A stretch of 64,000 nt of DNA from assembly GCA_020543525.1 (NCBI GenBank), contig JAHYIO010000028.1:372001-436000 (forward strand), written 5' to 3'. This DNA is from Coriolopsis trogii (Eukaryota; Basidiomycota; Agaricomycetes; Polyporales; Polyporaceae). The translations under genes were made by a program, and so were the position numbers. Below are positions 47,358 to 58,373 of the stretch, one piece after another; the first letter of the stretch is position 1; every line of letters starts with the position of its first letter. Under the pieces are notes generated by a model. It searched no databases and was not told the origin of the DNA. It saw only the letters and a list, made by a program, of their open reading frames with translations.

Positions 47358-49781
47358 CGAGGGACGGCGATGGTTAGTCGCTTGCTCTTTTCGTCTGGAT
47401 AGGCGCGCACGGCCGGCCACGCGTCCAGGCGGTTTCCCTTGGGACCCCCTGGCAGGACTGCGTTTGCGGGTTCGCACGTCCTTGCATTGGACGTGTGTCG
47501 CGTCCGTTTGGGTTGGGATCTCGTCAGCAGTTAGCTTTCGACGTGTCCTTCCCCCTATCCCGCTCTACCCCGGAGCGCAAGATGACGACAGAACGATCCT
47601 TACTGCGTGCAGCGCCAGGATAAACACCATCGACCTCACCCTCATCCCCGTTCCCCTCTCTCGACCAGACTCCCGGGTCACAGGATACCACCCTCCGTTC
47701 TCAAGATATCGTCGACTCGTTCATCTGTACATGTGCTGCTCGTTCCTTTCGCGGTTCGCGTCTTTGACTGTAACATAGGCCTTCTCTGGAGACTGCTCTA
47801 CTAACTTCCGGAAGCGTAACGCACACTACGCACTACATCCCAACGTACAACCTCCCAGGTTCCCGTGGATCTACTTACAACGTGCTAAATATGGTAGTGT
47901 ACTTTTAGCTCTCTCTATCTCTCTCTGTGTCCTCCTGCTTCGCACGTATACATATATGCGCCTTCTTTTGCCTGCACGATATATCTGGATAGACTTGGCC
48001 TCGGATACGGTTCCTCTTACATCTCCTCGTTCGTATCTCCCGCTGATAGCTAGTTCGGTAGGTCCGCACATCGTGTGCCGTGTACGTATACCGTATGCCG
48101 GCCACCGTCGACCCACCTGCCCCCCCTCTTTCCCGGACTCGTACTTGTGTCGTGCCCGGGGCTGCTCACGACATGTCATGACTACCGGATCCTATACTCA
48201 TGCATAGACTCGCGGAGCCACTACTACCCAAAAATCAGACTCAACTCCCCACTCCGACCTTGCTCGCTTGCCTGCACGTTCGACTTGGCGTTCGATTCCG
48301 TACGGCCTGCAGGCTGATGCGGATCCTGAAGCATCATGCATTGATGCCGCACCAACATGTGGGCTGGTATATAATACGAAGGCCTGCAGCTGGCGAGCCT
48401 TGTTTGACGGCGTGCGGGGTCTGGTGACGCGCCCTGGTGTGCTCTTTATCTGAACGAAAGACTCTGTTCGGGAGCTTGGAGGTCGTTGGGAGTTGTCGAA
48501 CCGGGTATTCAGCCCCAGTGAAAACCGACCTGTTTTGCAGCCTATTGGAGCGTTTTGTAGCGTAGACGGTCGTTTTGCAGTGGGAAAGGGCGCTAAATGT
48601 GCATAGCCACGACGTTTCCCATGGGCTGTCGACCTGACGAGACAGAGGGAGACGACCGTCCGTCAGCGTGTCAGTGTCGATCTGGTGCCAACTGCAATGT
48701 TGTCGTCGACCTGACACTAGTCAATGTCACTGCAGTCAACCGACTGCCCTCGTCCTGCCTCACGTGCATATCCTTGCCGTCCCAACTTTGGCTGAAACTG
48801 TACAGTACTTCTCACGCCTCCCTTGAACATTTCAACCTCCGGGTCCTCCACCGCACTGCACCTTGCTCTCCCCCCATCTCCTGGCTCTCTGTCTCTGCTG
48901 TTAGCTATGTCTCTGCTGTCTCGCGCTTGGTTGGTTCTTTCTCTGCTGTCTCTTCTCTAGGCTATGTCTCTGCTGTGTCTGCTGTCTGTTTTGTACATAC
49001 CGCTACTCCTGGCCAGCTGAATTGGCACCAGGTTGCCCGCCTCGGCTTTTAGCATACAACAAGTCTTTCACGCAGGGCATAGCAGAGGGCGCAGTTCCCG
49101 CCTGCCAGGTATGCTTTTGGCTCATCTCACGCCGCGCCCTCATTCTAATATCAGTTACAGAACGTGTTGAAGACGGATAGTGTTCCACAATCTATACAGT
49201 AAGTTCCCGATTATACGATCCTTGTTACATACTAAGCACGCCCTTTGCTCTCTCAGTCATCATATAACCCGCTATCAAACAACATTGCGTGGGTGATGCA
49301 TCGTACGTATCTGCATGCGCACAAAGACGGGACGTCTGCAAGCTGGTGGGAAGAGTGGGGTGGAGGACGCCTGTACCAGTAGCACACCTATAGCATGTAC
49401 TTATTATACTAGCCTATACTATCGTTTTGCGTCGTTTCCCATCGTTTTGTGTCGTTTTGTGTCCGCGCGTCGCGTCGTCCGATATGCTTGACAGGTGCTC
49501 ACGACACAAAACGACCCGCCACGACCCAAAACGACACGCCCCTTCCCAATAATATGTCGTTTTAGACGCCGGCTCATTTGGTGGGGTGGAGCGTCGTCCT
49601 CCGTTTTGCCTCGTGGCAGCCAGTTTCGCAGCGGTACCCCCATTACAAAAGGCTACAAATCGCCTGAAAACTTGTCGATTCTCACTGGGATTCAGCTCCT
49701 GCTTGACCCTGGTCCTCAAGCTCAGCGATGGCTCGGACGCTTAGGGTGCGCGCGGCGTCATGATGCCAACGAATCACGTTG
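47358..49781. other. Gene-poor interval with short repeats
   Basis: No supported gene. It contains tandem CTCTGCTGT-type units (about 48890-48995) and two patches of GTTTTG-containing motifs (about 48517-48590 and 49421-49565). Confidence 0.4.
49421..49565. repeat. Cluster of CGTTTTG motifs in both orientations
   Basis: Four CGTTT(T)-type units on the plus strand (49421-49463) face two on the opposite strand (49503-49535) and one more plus-strand unit at 49557. GTCGTTTTGTGTC at 49451-49463 is perfectly inverted at 49503-49515 with a 39-bp spacer. Similar GTTTTG(C/T)AG units occur at 48517-48590. The pattern suggests a protein-binding array or the end of a short non-autonomous element. Confidence 0.5.
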
Positions 49782-50862
49782 TCATTCCAATGCCCTTTGG
49801 CACACGATCGTCCTCAAATACATATTACACAACGCTCGCATCGGGAAGAGCACAGCACGGTGCTCAGTCGGCCTCGTCGTCCGAATCGTCGGCGGCGGCG
49901 GCGGCGGCGGCGTGGATAATGGCGAGCTTGTGCATCTTTTACGGTGCGGTTGAATAAAAGGTTCGTTGACCAACGCATCGCGATGGACGCAGCACAAGAA
50001 CAGGACACAGATCTCTCCCCATTGCCCCTGCGCCCGGTGCTCATGCTCCTCGGCACTTTCCTTGTCCGCCCAGTCTATGATAACCGCTCTGGGGTGCTTC
50101 GGGTCCGCCGTGTCCGGGAGCACGTTGCCTGCGTGAATGTCAGAATGACGTTTCGTTCATGAGCGAGCCTTATGGTCTCTATGCCCGACCGAGCCTGTCC
50201 GAGACCTCACGGTTTAGTGCTGCCAGTGGCTGACAAGTTCGAGGGTGGAAGAATGGCGGAGGCAGGACTCACAATTTCGCGATACACTTCGTACTTGTAG
50301 GGAGTGTCGCTTCCTTCGTTGCGAATCAGCCTCGTGAAGTCGGCGAAACTCCTGCAGGGTGTATTTATGTATTCCATGGCAAATACAGGAACAACTTCGC
50401 CGGATGCCCCAGTGTGACCTGTACACCAACAGTCGATCCACTCAGTCGACGTCATCGAAGCGAGGCTGCGGACCCGATGAATGGAGACGGACGTACCTCG
50501 TGTAAGCCAAAGAAATATGGCAGAGGGCCTTGACGATCATGCATGACTTTGAAAACATTTGCTGCCCGGTGCAGCACGTTCCCCGGCTTGTAATCCCTGC
50601 CAATGCGAGCATGTTCAGAAGGGATAATAAATTCAAGGATCACGTCGCAATTGTCGTCCTTCGGTCTTGCTCGCCATACTTGGGACTCTGTCGTCGTCTC
50701 CGCGTGCAGTGGTTCTACCAGAACATATAGGGTCTCCGTCATGTACGGCAGTGCGGGCAAGATCCGTGGGGTATATGCCAGTGAAGCTTCAAGCGTCGGA
50801 GTATGCTGCAGGATGAGTTCAAACGTGTCACCTTGCCTGAGTAGAGATTCACAGCAGTCCAT
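49782..50862 (-). pseudogene. Kinase-like protein gene, frameshifted copy (tandem copy 1)
   Basis: Three exons can be followed (50862-50497, 50440-50273, from 50194 on), with N-lobe-like sequence (GPLPYFFGLHE, GEVVPVFAMEYI) and a helix ETIRLAHERNVI. The catalytic-loop sequence HSDIHAGNVLPD then continues in a different frame, followed by RAVIIDWADKES. The switch lies at about 50141-50148 and no intron fits. The local sequence GTCATTCTGAC would keep frame and family pattern if ATTC had originally been doubled, so a 4-bp deletion is the simplest explanation. A GGC-repeat (49891-49912) lies in the 3' part. This would inactivate the gene unless it is a sequencing error. Confidence 0.6.
49891..49912. 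repeat. CGG trinucleotide microsatellite
   Basis: Seven CGG units within the 3' part of the frameshifted kinase-like copy. Confidence 0.8.
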
Positions 50863-51817
50863 GCTTCAACCGTCAAGGATACCAGTGTAGCGATGGTTGT
50901 GATCAAGCAAGGGGGAATGTACTAAGCGCCGGTCGACTTGACCGCGTTACGATGCTAACGTTTCACATCGTCATTCTGATGGGTCGCTGAGAGTGATATG
51001 TGCGAGATTGCGTCGAGGCTTCCAGACGAAGACTCGGACGGGTCATGGTTGGTGCACAGATAACGCCCACGCTCGATGGGGCGCGGCCTAGCCTGAGTCT
51101 GCCAGGTCAGTGTGCTCGCAGACATGCAAGTCTATAAGTCGAGTGTCCGCATCTCCCCAGGACTGACTTAATCAACCCGGCCGCGGCATGTGGCAAGCAA
51201 TCTTGGTAGGAGGGCCTCGGGGTTCCGGGGTCGGAGAGGTTGCGCGAGAGTGTCGGGAATCATCCGGCGGCCCGGGCTTGACTCGACTGGGGGTCCTTGC
51301 TAGCAGACTCGAGACGTATACGTGCTATTCTCCTCGATTATCTGCATGCGCGATGAGCGTTTCAATGGGTTTTCTGTACTATTTCCGGCTCCTCGGAGGC
51401 GACCAAACGGGCTGATACCTCTCAGACTCTGGGCCGCCTGCGGGGACTCGGATAGCCACTGCTTGTCTTCCCCGTGAACTTGAACTTCGCATGTATACAT
51501 CCGTCTGCACATCTCGCATCTTGTGACATTGCTCTGAGGTGTGAAGCCTAGGCTATGCTGTCTAGTAGCGGCCCGGAACGGAGTTCATCGGTCAAAAGGA
51601 CAAGTTGAGAAAGAACAAGTAACGGACGTACTGGACAATCACATGTACAACGGCAGTGCCACCTCACATTGAATGACAGTGCAAGAGATCCATTCGGGGC
51701 CCTATAGTGAAGTCGCCGCTGTCGCCGCACAAGTACCCTCGAACACTTCACTCAAATGCGACGTGGGAGAAGAAACAATCCTCATTCCTTAATCTGTACA
51801 ACTGCTCTGAGAGACAC
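50863..51817. other. Intergenic between kinase-like copies
   Basis: About 950 bp without a supported gene, between the first and second kinase-like copies. Confidence 0.4.
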
Positions 51818-52916
51818 TTATATTACATAGAAGCGTTGGAGGTATGGGAACTTGGCCAGTGGCACCTCCCTGCGAAAGACTTCCTTAATGGGTTCCACAA
51901 CTTGTCTGCAGACACTTGTGAACACCTTGTACAGAGCAATCCAATCTTTCTGCTCTAGACTCAGTTGGGTATGGCCTGCCCGGGGTGCGAGGGAAGTCCA
52001 ATCAATAAGTACGGCACGGCTGTGAGCTTGATCGAGAAGGATGTTATCGGGTTTGATGTCTCCATGAATGATTCCCCGTGAATGAGCTTGTAACAGTGTC
52101 TTAATGGAAAAGGAAAACTGGGCATGAAGTGGGTTAGATTGATCTAGACGACGTTCAAGACAGATGGACTGTCACAGATGTGATAGTAGCATCGAACATA
52201 AACTTATTCGGAATACCAGGCAATATCTGATTGTGGACTCACCATTCGGACATATTCCTCGATATCAGCATCTGTGATGCTACATTGCATCTCCGGTTTG
52301 ACTTCGAATCGGATATACTCCATGGCCAGCAAGGAAGCACCCTCGCCCCATGGCATCTGCACCTATACATAGTCAAATCCGTTGGTCAGCACCGCGTGTC
52401 ATGAACAGTCGATGCAAAGCAGAATACTTCATGGCAGCCGAAGAAATACGGAAGAGTGGTGCCTTGATAGTCGGGGAGTGCTTCGAAAGCCTTCACTTCA
52501 CTATCGACATGTTCTTCCGGCCGTACGTATGGTTTCACAATACTACCGGCCACAGGAACATCCGGTAGTCTTGTGTGGGATGGTATAACAAACTTGAACA
52601 CTATAGTGGGGCCTTGGTCGACAACTTCGACTTGTTTCGCACTGGTAAACACAGGCCTGGCAAGCCAAACCTCGGCATTGCGGTAGTCCTCTCTAGAGCT
52701 GCTCTGCAAGGCCCTCACAAGCTCAAATGAGCTCTCTATACCATACGGGAGGGCCGGCATGGGACGAGATGGACCAGTATTGTTTTCTGTCTCTGTCCGA
52801 GTCGGTGCTTGCAACGATAGCGTGAAGGTAGTACCTTCGCAAAGGGGGTTCTTTCGGGATGCGGCCCGTAAAAGCAACATGTTGTTGATGAATTCGACGA
52901 CACCGAGTGTAGTCAT
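51818..52916 (-). CDS. Kinase-like protein (intact tandem copy 2)
   Basis: Three exons (52916-52428, 52362-52243, 52117-51818) close into 302 residues. It has TLPYFFGCHEVQMPWGE and LLAMEYI (hinge-like). The catalytic loop HGDIKPDN (residues about 221-228) keeps the catalytic Asp and Asn. An LIDW (about 240-243) stands where DFG occurs in true kinases. The C-lobe after the loop is very short (about 60 residues). The pattern is that of the fungal protein-kinase-like/APH-like families expanded in Agaricomycetes, which may or may not phosphorylate. Copies 1 and 3, in the same orientation on either side, share the block order but are broken. Confidence 0.75.
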
Positions 52917-53376
52917 GCTGCCAGAGAGTGCGTAAGAAAAGATGTGAGCGACTGCAGTGTGTTAGCAGGGCTTATGTTAGGCTCCTGCCCATCCGTCGTT
53001 CGGGTTGATGCCAGAATCCTGAGGCGAGGGACAGGCTAAGTCACGAAGCGCCGGACACAGGAGAGGAGGAGGTCACGTGTCGAAGTGTGTTGGCCTCAAC
53101 CCTCACAGACTACGCATTCCTTCTATGAGACACTGACGTACATAACGAGCTTGTGTTGCAAGTCATTTTGGGGACTCTTCAAGGTCAGTTAATGGTCGTT
53201 GTCAGACGCGAAATCCTTAGTTATGATAGAGACTTGCATTCTCAGTTCCACACGAACACTACTACCCTGACAAACATCCCACATCACAAGATTGTATTGA
53301 GGTATGGGAGTTCAACAGGTGGCAGCTGTTCGTCGCGATCAATTCTAGACAATCTAGATGGAATACTAGGTCTTCC

Positions 53377-54355
53377 TCAGGATAGCCCCGTATGAAGGGA
53401 CTCCCTCCAGTCAACGGCAAAGCCGCCTAGTTCATCGACGAAGGTGTTACCGGATTTGATGTTACTGTGGGTGATCCTCCTGGCATGTGCCTCTCTCAAC
53501 ATCTCGAGCAGAGAGGAGAACTGGAGGGCGGAGAGATCAGCATGACCTATCACAGTTGTTGAGGAGGGAGGCGGACTCGGGATGCAGCGCTGTACACGCG
53601 TACACTCGAAGGAGTATGCGAGTTCAACGTACTCACCAATTTCGTGTACTGCACCAAATGATTAAACTCCTCAGGTGCTCGTAAAAGACTTTGAGAGTTC
53701 GGGTCTCCGAATTTGGCTCTGATTGTCTCGAAGGACACACAGTTAATATGTTCCATTGTCAGTAAGAAAGCTGCCTCGCCCCACGGCATCTGGACCTGTA
53801 CCAATCCCGCTCATCAGCCCAATCTGTAGCATGCATCAATCAACGCGAAACCGTAGACTACCTGATGGCGACCGAAATAGTCCGGAAGATTGGTGCCTTG
53901 GTAGTCGATAAGTGTCTCGAAAGCGTTCAATTCACACTCAACATACGCTTCCGGGGGTATGCACTTGTGTGCGTGATCATGGCCCTGGGCTCCGGAACGA
54001 CCGGTAGTGGAAGACAGGATGGCACGACAAACTTGAACACACAATGGTACCGGTGGAGTACTCAACATCGACCCGGTTGGAAGTTGCCACGGGCTTCGCG
54101 AGCCAAACCTCTGCTTTGCGGAACTTGCCCCAGCATCGTGTAATCTGCAGGTGTTTGACAAGCTCAAATGAACTATGAACACCATATGGAAGAGCTGGTA
54201 TGGGGCGGCGGGGTCTGTTCAATTGTTAGTTTCCTGTCTCTCGGTGCTTGCAACGATAACGTGAAAGTGACTCCTTGACCAAGGGGGATGCTCAAAGACT
54301 CCTCTCCAAACTCCTCCACATCCTTTATGAAGTCGGAGACGGAGGGAGTTTTCAT
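53377..54355 (-). pseudogene. Kinase-like protein gene, decayed copy (tandem copy 3)
   Basis: Starts like copy 2 (MKTPSVSDFIKDVEEF, then GVTFTLSLQAP) but the frame breaks at about 54215-54235, where the family block RPRRPIPALPYG continues in another frame behind a TAA. It shifts again near 54020, where an extra GT follows the STGTIV segment, and at least once more before the AFETLIDYQGTNLPDYFG segment. In the last part the catalytic-loop position reads HSNIKSGN, so the catalytic Asp is replaced by Asn, although AVDW follows as in the intact copy. The combination of frameshifts and a lost catalytic residue marks it as a pseudogene. Confidence 0.7.
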
Positions 54356-55091
54356 GGTGCAAAAAGAAAGCTTGTTGGGAGCAGGACATAGAGTCGGGAT
54401 CGATGCCAGATGCATGGAGGCGCCCTCGTCAAACACAGAAGCGCTGAACACAACATGAGCAAGTTGAGCAACCAAGCCAGTCACCGTTGTCCGGCACACT
54501 GTCTGACCGCAAAGACATCATAGGATAGAAGTGGTCATTAAGTTCGTTAAATACTAACGGTAACTAACCGACAATGACGGCGAGAGAGTTTGGAAAACAT
54601 GACGAGACGGTACGATCGATCGAGTATGAGAGGTGGACACGGACGTATATACATATGCGTATGCGAATTCCGGGTGACAAGGGTGGACAGAGAGCGGCAG
54701 AGGTAGACGGGATACGGACTACGAGGGAGACGGGAGACAAGGGAGACGCAAGGAGAGGCGGTTGCTGCCGCGGCGCGACGAGGCGACGCGCGGCAGGTGG
54801 GGTAGGCGAGAAAGGGTTTGCGACGTAGAGGTTTGCGACGTAAAGAGATGATAAGGAAAACGAGAACTATCCAGGCAAGAGGGGATGTGCATATGAGACG
54901 AAGTGCGAACCAAACCGGTAAGACCGAAGGACGAAGGCGAAGGGCGGCGGGGGACATACGAATTCCGGGATATCGGTAGGGGGGGGGAGGGACAAGGGCA
55001 CGGTCGTGGATTATGGATAGAAGGAATCCTTCACCTACGGTACATGGCGATTTTACTTGCTGCTGCTGCTGCGACCTCATCCCCCTCCAGT
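54356..55091. other. Intergenic, no gene supported
   Basis: About 735 bp containing the upstream region of copy 3 and the 3' flank of the FHA gene. No recognisable gene on either strand. Confidence 0.45.
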
Positions 55092-57818
55092 CTATACTGA
55101 TACGTCTGGCTTTACTCTCCAGATAACCGCTAACGTCGCCACAGCCAGTACCGCAACACCGACAGTTGCGGATACGTTGTGGTAAGGATGCTGCAATGCA
55201 ACATCACGATCAGGGGATGTAGAAGGAGCGAACCGCGCTTCGTAACTCACATGAGCCTTGGGAGGGTGTTGTGAGTGCGTGTGCGAGTCCGCTGAGGCAC
55301 CCGATACCACACTCGCGGCCGCTACACTAGCAGCCGTCGAGATCGGCTGGTTGACGACGGACGACTCGGGCGTGATAGGGAAAGGCATCTTGCTATCCGA
55401 GGCCTCACCCCGCTCTCGATCGCTTGGTTGAAGGCCTTCGGAATCGCTCGAGTCGTCAACGGACCATGGCGATCGTCGTCGCGCGCCCGAGAAGGATGAC
55501 GACTCGCTGCCGTCCACATCACGAGCCGAAGGGTGTTCGCGGCTGTCGTCGGTAGGAGCGGGGGAGATGGATCTTGAACGCGTCCTTCCTCTTGACGCGC
55601 TCACCCTCTTGCGCCGGTTTCGTGGACGAGTGGATTCAGCTGAAAGACTCCTGGGACTAGGAGGCGTGACGAGACCACCGCTCGAATGGGGCTTCGCGTT
55701 ACCGTTGATAAGGCCGTGCTGGTGTTGGGCCTGAAAGGACGCCAGCGAGAGTAGACCCGCTTCAACTTTCGCGGCCGCATTGGCCACGCTGTCCTCCGCT
55801 GAACGCATACGGCTTTCCCACTCGTCCTTCGCACGACGAAGACGCTCCCTCTCCTCTGTCCAATCCTCCTGCACGCTACTCCAACGTCCCTCCACATTCT
55901 TCTTCCACTCAGAAAACATGGAAGTCAGGGACTCGCGTTCCTGTTTCCGTGCCTCTTCGACAGCGGCAGCTGTGACGGAAGGCTCCTGATGGGCAGCTTG
56001 GGCGGCTTCCGAAGCCTGAACGAGCTTTGAAGTCACTTCCGCCTGAGACTGAACCTCGGTCTGCGTTACTTGGACTAGGTTCTCGAGCGACGCAACCTTG
56101 GCCTCCAATACCGAAATCGTCGATTGTGCACTTGCGTGCTGAGCCTCAAGGGAGCGGGAAAGCTCAAGCGCCATCTCAAGTTGCTTGGCAAGCGCATTTA
56201 GCCGCTCGCTCAACTCGTCAGGCACAGCAGGGGTAGCGGTTGGCGGGGGTGACCGTGTCCGTAAATCAGTGACGGCCGGTTTGCGGAACTGATCCTGATC
56301 CTGCTCCTCGTCGTCCTCGTTCATGCCCATACCCGTCGGCTCCGGCGTGCGAGGGCGGCCGAGTTCATCCCTCCGCTGCCGCCGCTCCTCCTCCTCCGCT
56401 GCGGCGATCTGTTCTTCATCTTCCTCCTCAACGCGCTCCAACTCGTGGGGGACGACGGTGGAAACACTCCTCGCGTCATCGTCGTCAGACGTAAACTCGT
56501 TATCGTCGTCTTGATGGTCGTGCGATCGGCGAGAACCGGTGATACGAAGGAGCTCCATCTCCCGCTTCCGCTCTTCCATCGCATCCCGGAGGAGGCCCAC
56601 CTCACGCTTGATAGAATCGTGTTCAGCAAGCATGCCTTCGAGCGTGCGGACCTTCTCAGCATGGTCCGCGAGCGAGCGCTGAGTGTCCTTTAGTTGTGCC
56701 TGAAGCTCGGACACGCCCGAGGTCTGTTCTGCTTGCGACCGTTGAGCGGCCTCCTCTTGAGCCCGAGCTGCCTGTGCTGGCATGACTGGCGGCAATACAG
56801 CGGGATATGGCTGCAGATTTGAGGGCTGGGCATGGTTGAGGTGACGTCCGCAATATATGGGGAGTGAACACATACGAGATTTCCGCCAAGCGTGTCATGG
56901 ATCTCAGCGAGACCAGTGCTTAGTGAATGCAACTCGGCTCCTGTCTCCCGACTCTTCTGGAGCTCGCCCTGCAATCGGCTCAAAATGTGGTCGAAGGTGA
57001 GGCCACTCTTCCCTGGTACGCGCACGTTCCCACCCATACCACCCATTCCAACCAAGCCCTGTGGTTGAAGTGTTGGTCTCCGTTGAGGACCCCCTGCGCC
57101 GTTGGAGCTACCCTGGCCGTTCCCAACGAAGTTGAAAGCTCCGTTACCGGCCCCAGGTTGATTGGGCATCCCGCCAATATAGCTCTGAGCTCCTTGCTGC
57201 GCCTGTGCTTCGGCGCGTTGCGCGGCCTGCGCGTCGAGCTCCGTGAAAACACATACGACGCGTGCTGCGACCTTGTGGTGGACAATCGTCTTGTTGTCCT
57301 CGCCAACAATGTCAATACCGAATTCCTAGGGAGAGAGTGAGATGTGGACACGATTTCACGCCGACGGCGTGTCACAGGATGAACTTTTCTGAAACATACC
57401 ACGATGTCATCGGTCTTGAGCTCGTACGGCTCAGACTCTACACCCTCTGGGCTGAGTCGCTCGCCGTTGATGAAGGTGCCGTTCGAACTTTTGACGTCCT
57501 TTATGAAGATCTTGATGACGAGTGGTTCGGGTCAGCGCGACGCGGTTGAGGAGGCCCTGGGGGAACCTGGTGGGGCAAAAAGCGCACCTTCCCGTTCTCC
57601 TCCCACACCTCTGCGTGCTGCCTGCTGAGAACCTTTGAATCGAAGTAGCCATTGCGCTCTGCTGGGACTGTCTTTGCGTTTGTCTGGCGGCCGATCTTGA
57701 CGCGCTGGTTGTTGACAAGAGAGATATGCTTGGGAACGAAGGAGTCATTGAGAGGGTAAAGGTATAGGGCAGGTAGGGGCACGGAGACGTGCGGGGCGGA
57801 GAAGGGGGCAGGCATCAT
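55092..57818 (-). CDS. FHA-domain, coiled-coil, tail-anchored protein (Vps64/Far10-like)
   Basis: Five exons (57818-57588, 57510-57400, 57325-56876, 56825-55251, 55190-55092) give 821 residues. The FHA domain (residues about 10-125) has YLYPLNDSF, KIGRQT, the phosphothreonine-binding SRQHAEVW, and FIKDVKSSNGTFING. Long coiled coils follow (about 240-330 and 430-560) with acidic, RS-rich and Ser-rich linkers. The C-terminus is a single hydrophobic helix (ATVGVAVLAVATLAVIW) followed by a few residues, so it is a tail anchor. FHA plus coiled coil plus tail anchor matches yeast Vps64/Far10 and filamentous-fungal FHA proteins of the STRIPAK/SLMAP type at the ER or nuclear envelope. The last intron (55191-55250) is exactly 60 nt and open in frame. 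A MITE lies about 115 bp upstream of the start. Confidence 0.88.
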
Positions 57819-57934
57819 CGACGCCGTCGTCAACAACGAGCAGGACGGTAACAGGAGAGACCTTTGTTGTTCTCTGTTTGGCTTCCTTGCTCTGACTCTG
57901 CGTACTCCCACCGCCACGTGGCTCGCATCCTTTA

Positions 57935-58370
57935 CACGGCGGGCAAAGCTCCCTGAAAAGCGCACGGAAACAGCGCATAGAATTAGGTAGAAATCTAAAC
58001 ATTCCGGCGAAACCCACACTCGTTTCCAGATCAGGACAGGTTGCCTGTCCCACCATATTCGCATGAATTTCCTCGCCGGTGAAATGGGTACAAAGGCAGA
58101 TAAGGTGTCAATGACGATGTTGTGGAAGAGAAAGAGCTATGAAACTCAGGTTTTTCTTGGAATTGTGAACTTTCATAGCTCTTTCTCTCGTGTTCCATTG
58201 TGTTTGACAGCTTACCCTCATTTCACCGGCGAGGAAATTCGTGAGGATTTGGCGGGATAGGCGACCTGTCCTGATCTGGAAACAAGCGTGGATTTTGCCG
58301 GAATGTTTAGATTTCAACCTAATTCCATGCGCTGTTTCCACGCGCTTTTCAGGGGGTTTTGCCCGCCGTG
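57935..58370. mobile_element. Fold-back MITE with TTA target duplication
   Basis: The 436-bp sequence is almost entirely one inverted repeat: the two halves (about 200 bp each) match in reverse complement at most positions, with a short loop near 58152. Termini read CACGGCGGGCAAA inward on both sides. It is flanked by TTA on the left (57932-57934) and TTA on the right (58371-58373). A 3-bp TWA duplication is characteristic of PIF/Harbinger-type elements. There is no coding capacity. It lies in the 5' flank of the FHA gene and could form a long hairpin if transcribed. Confidence 0.8.
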
Positions 58371-58373
58371 TTA

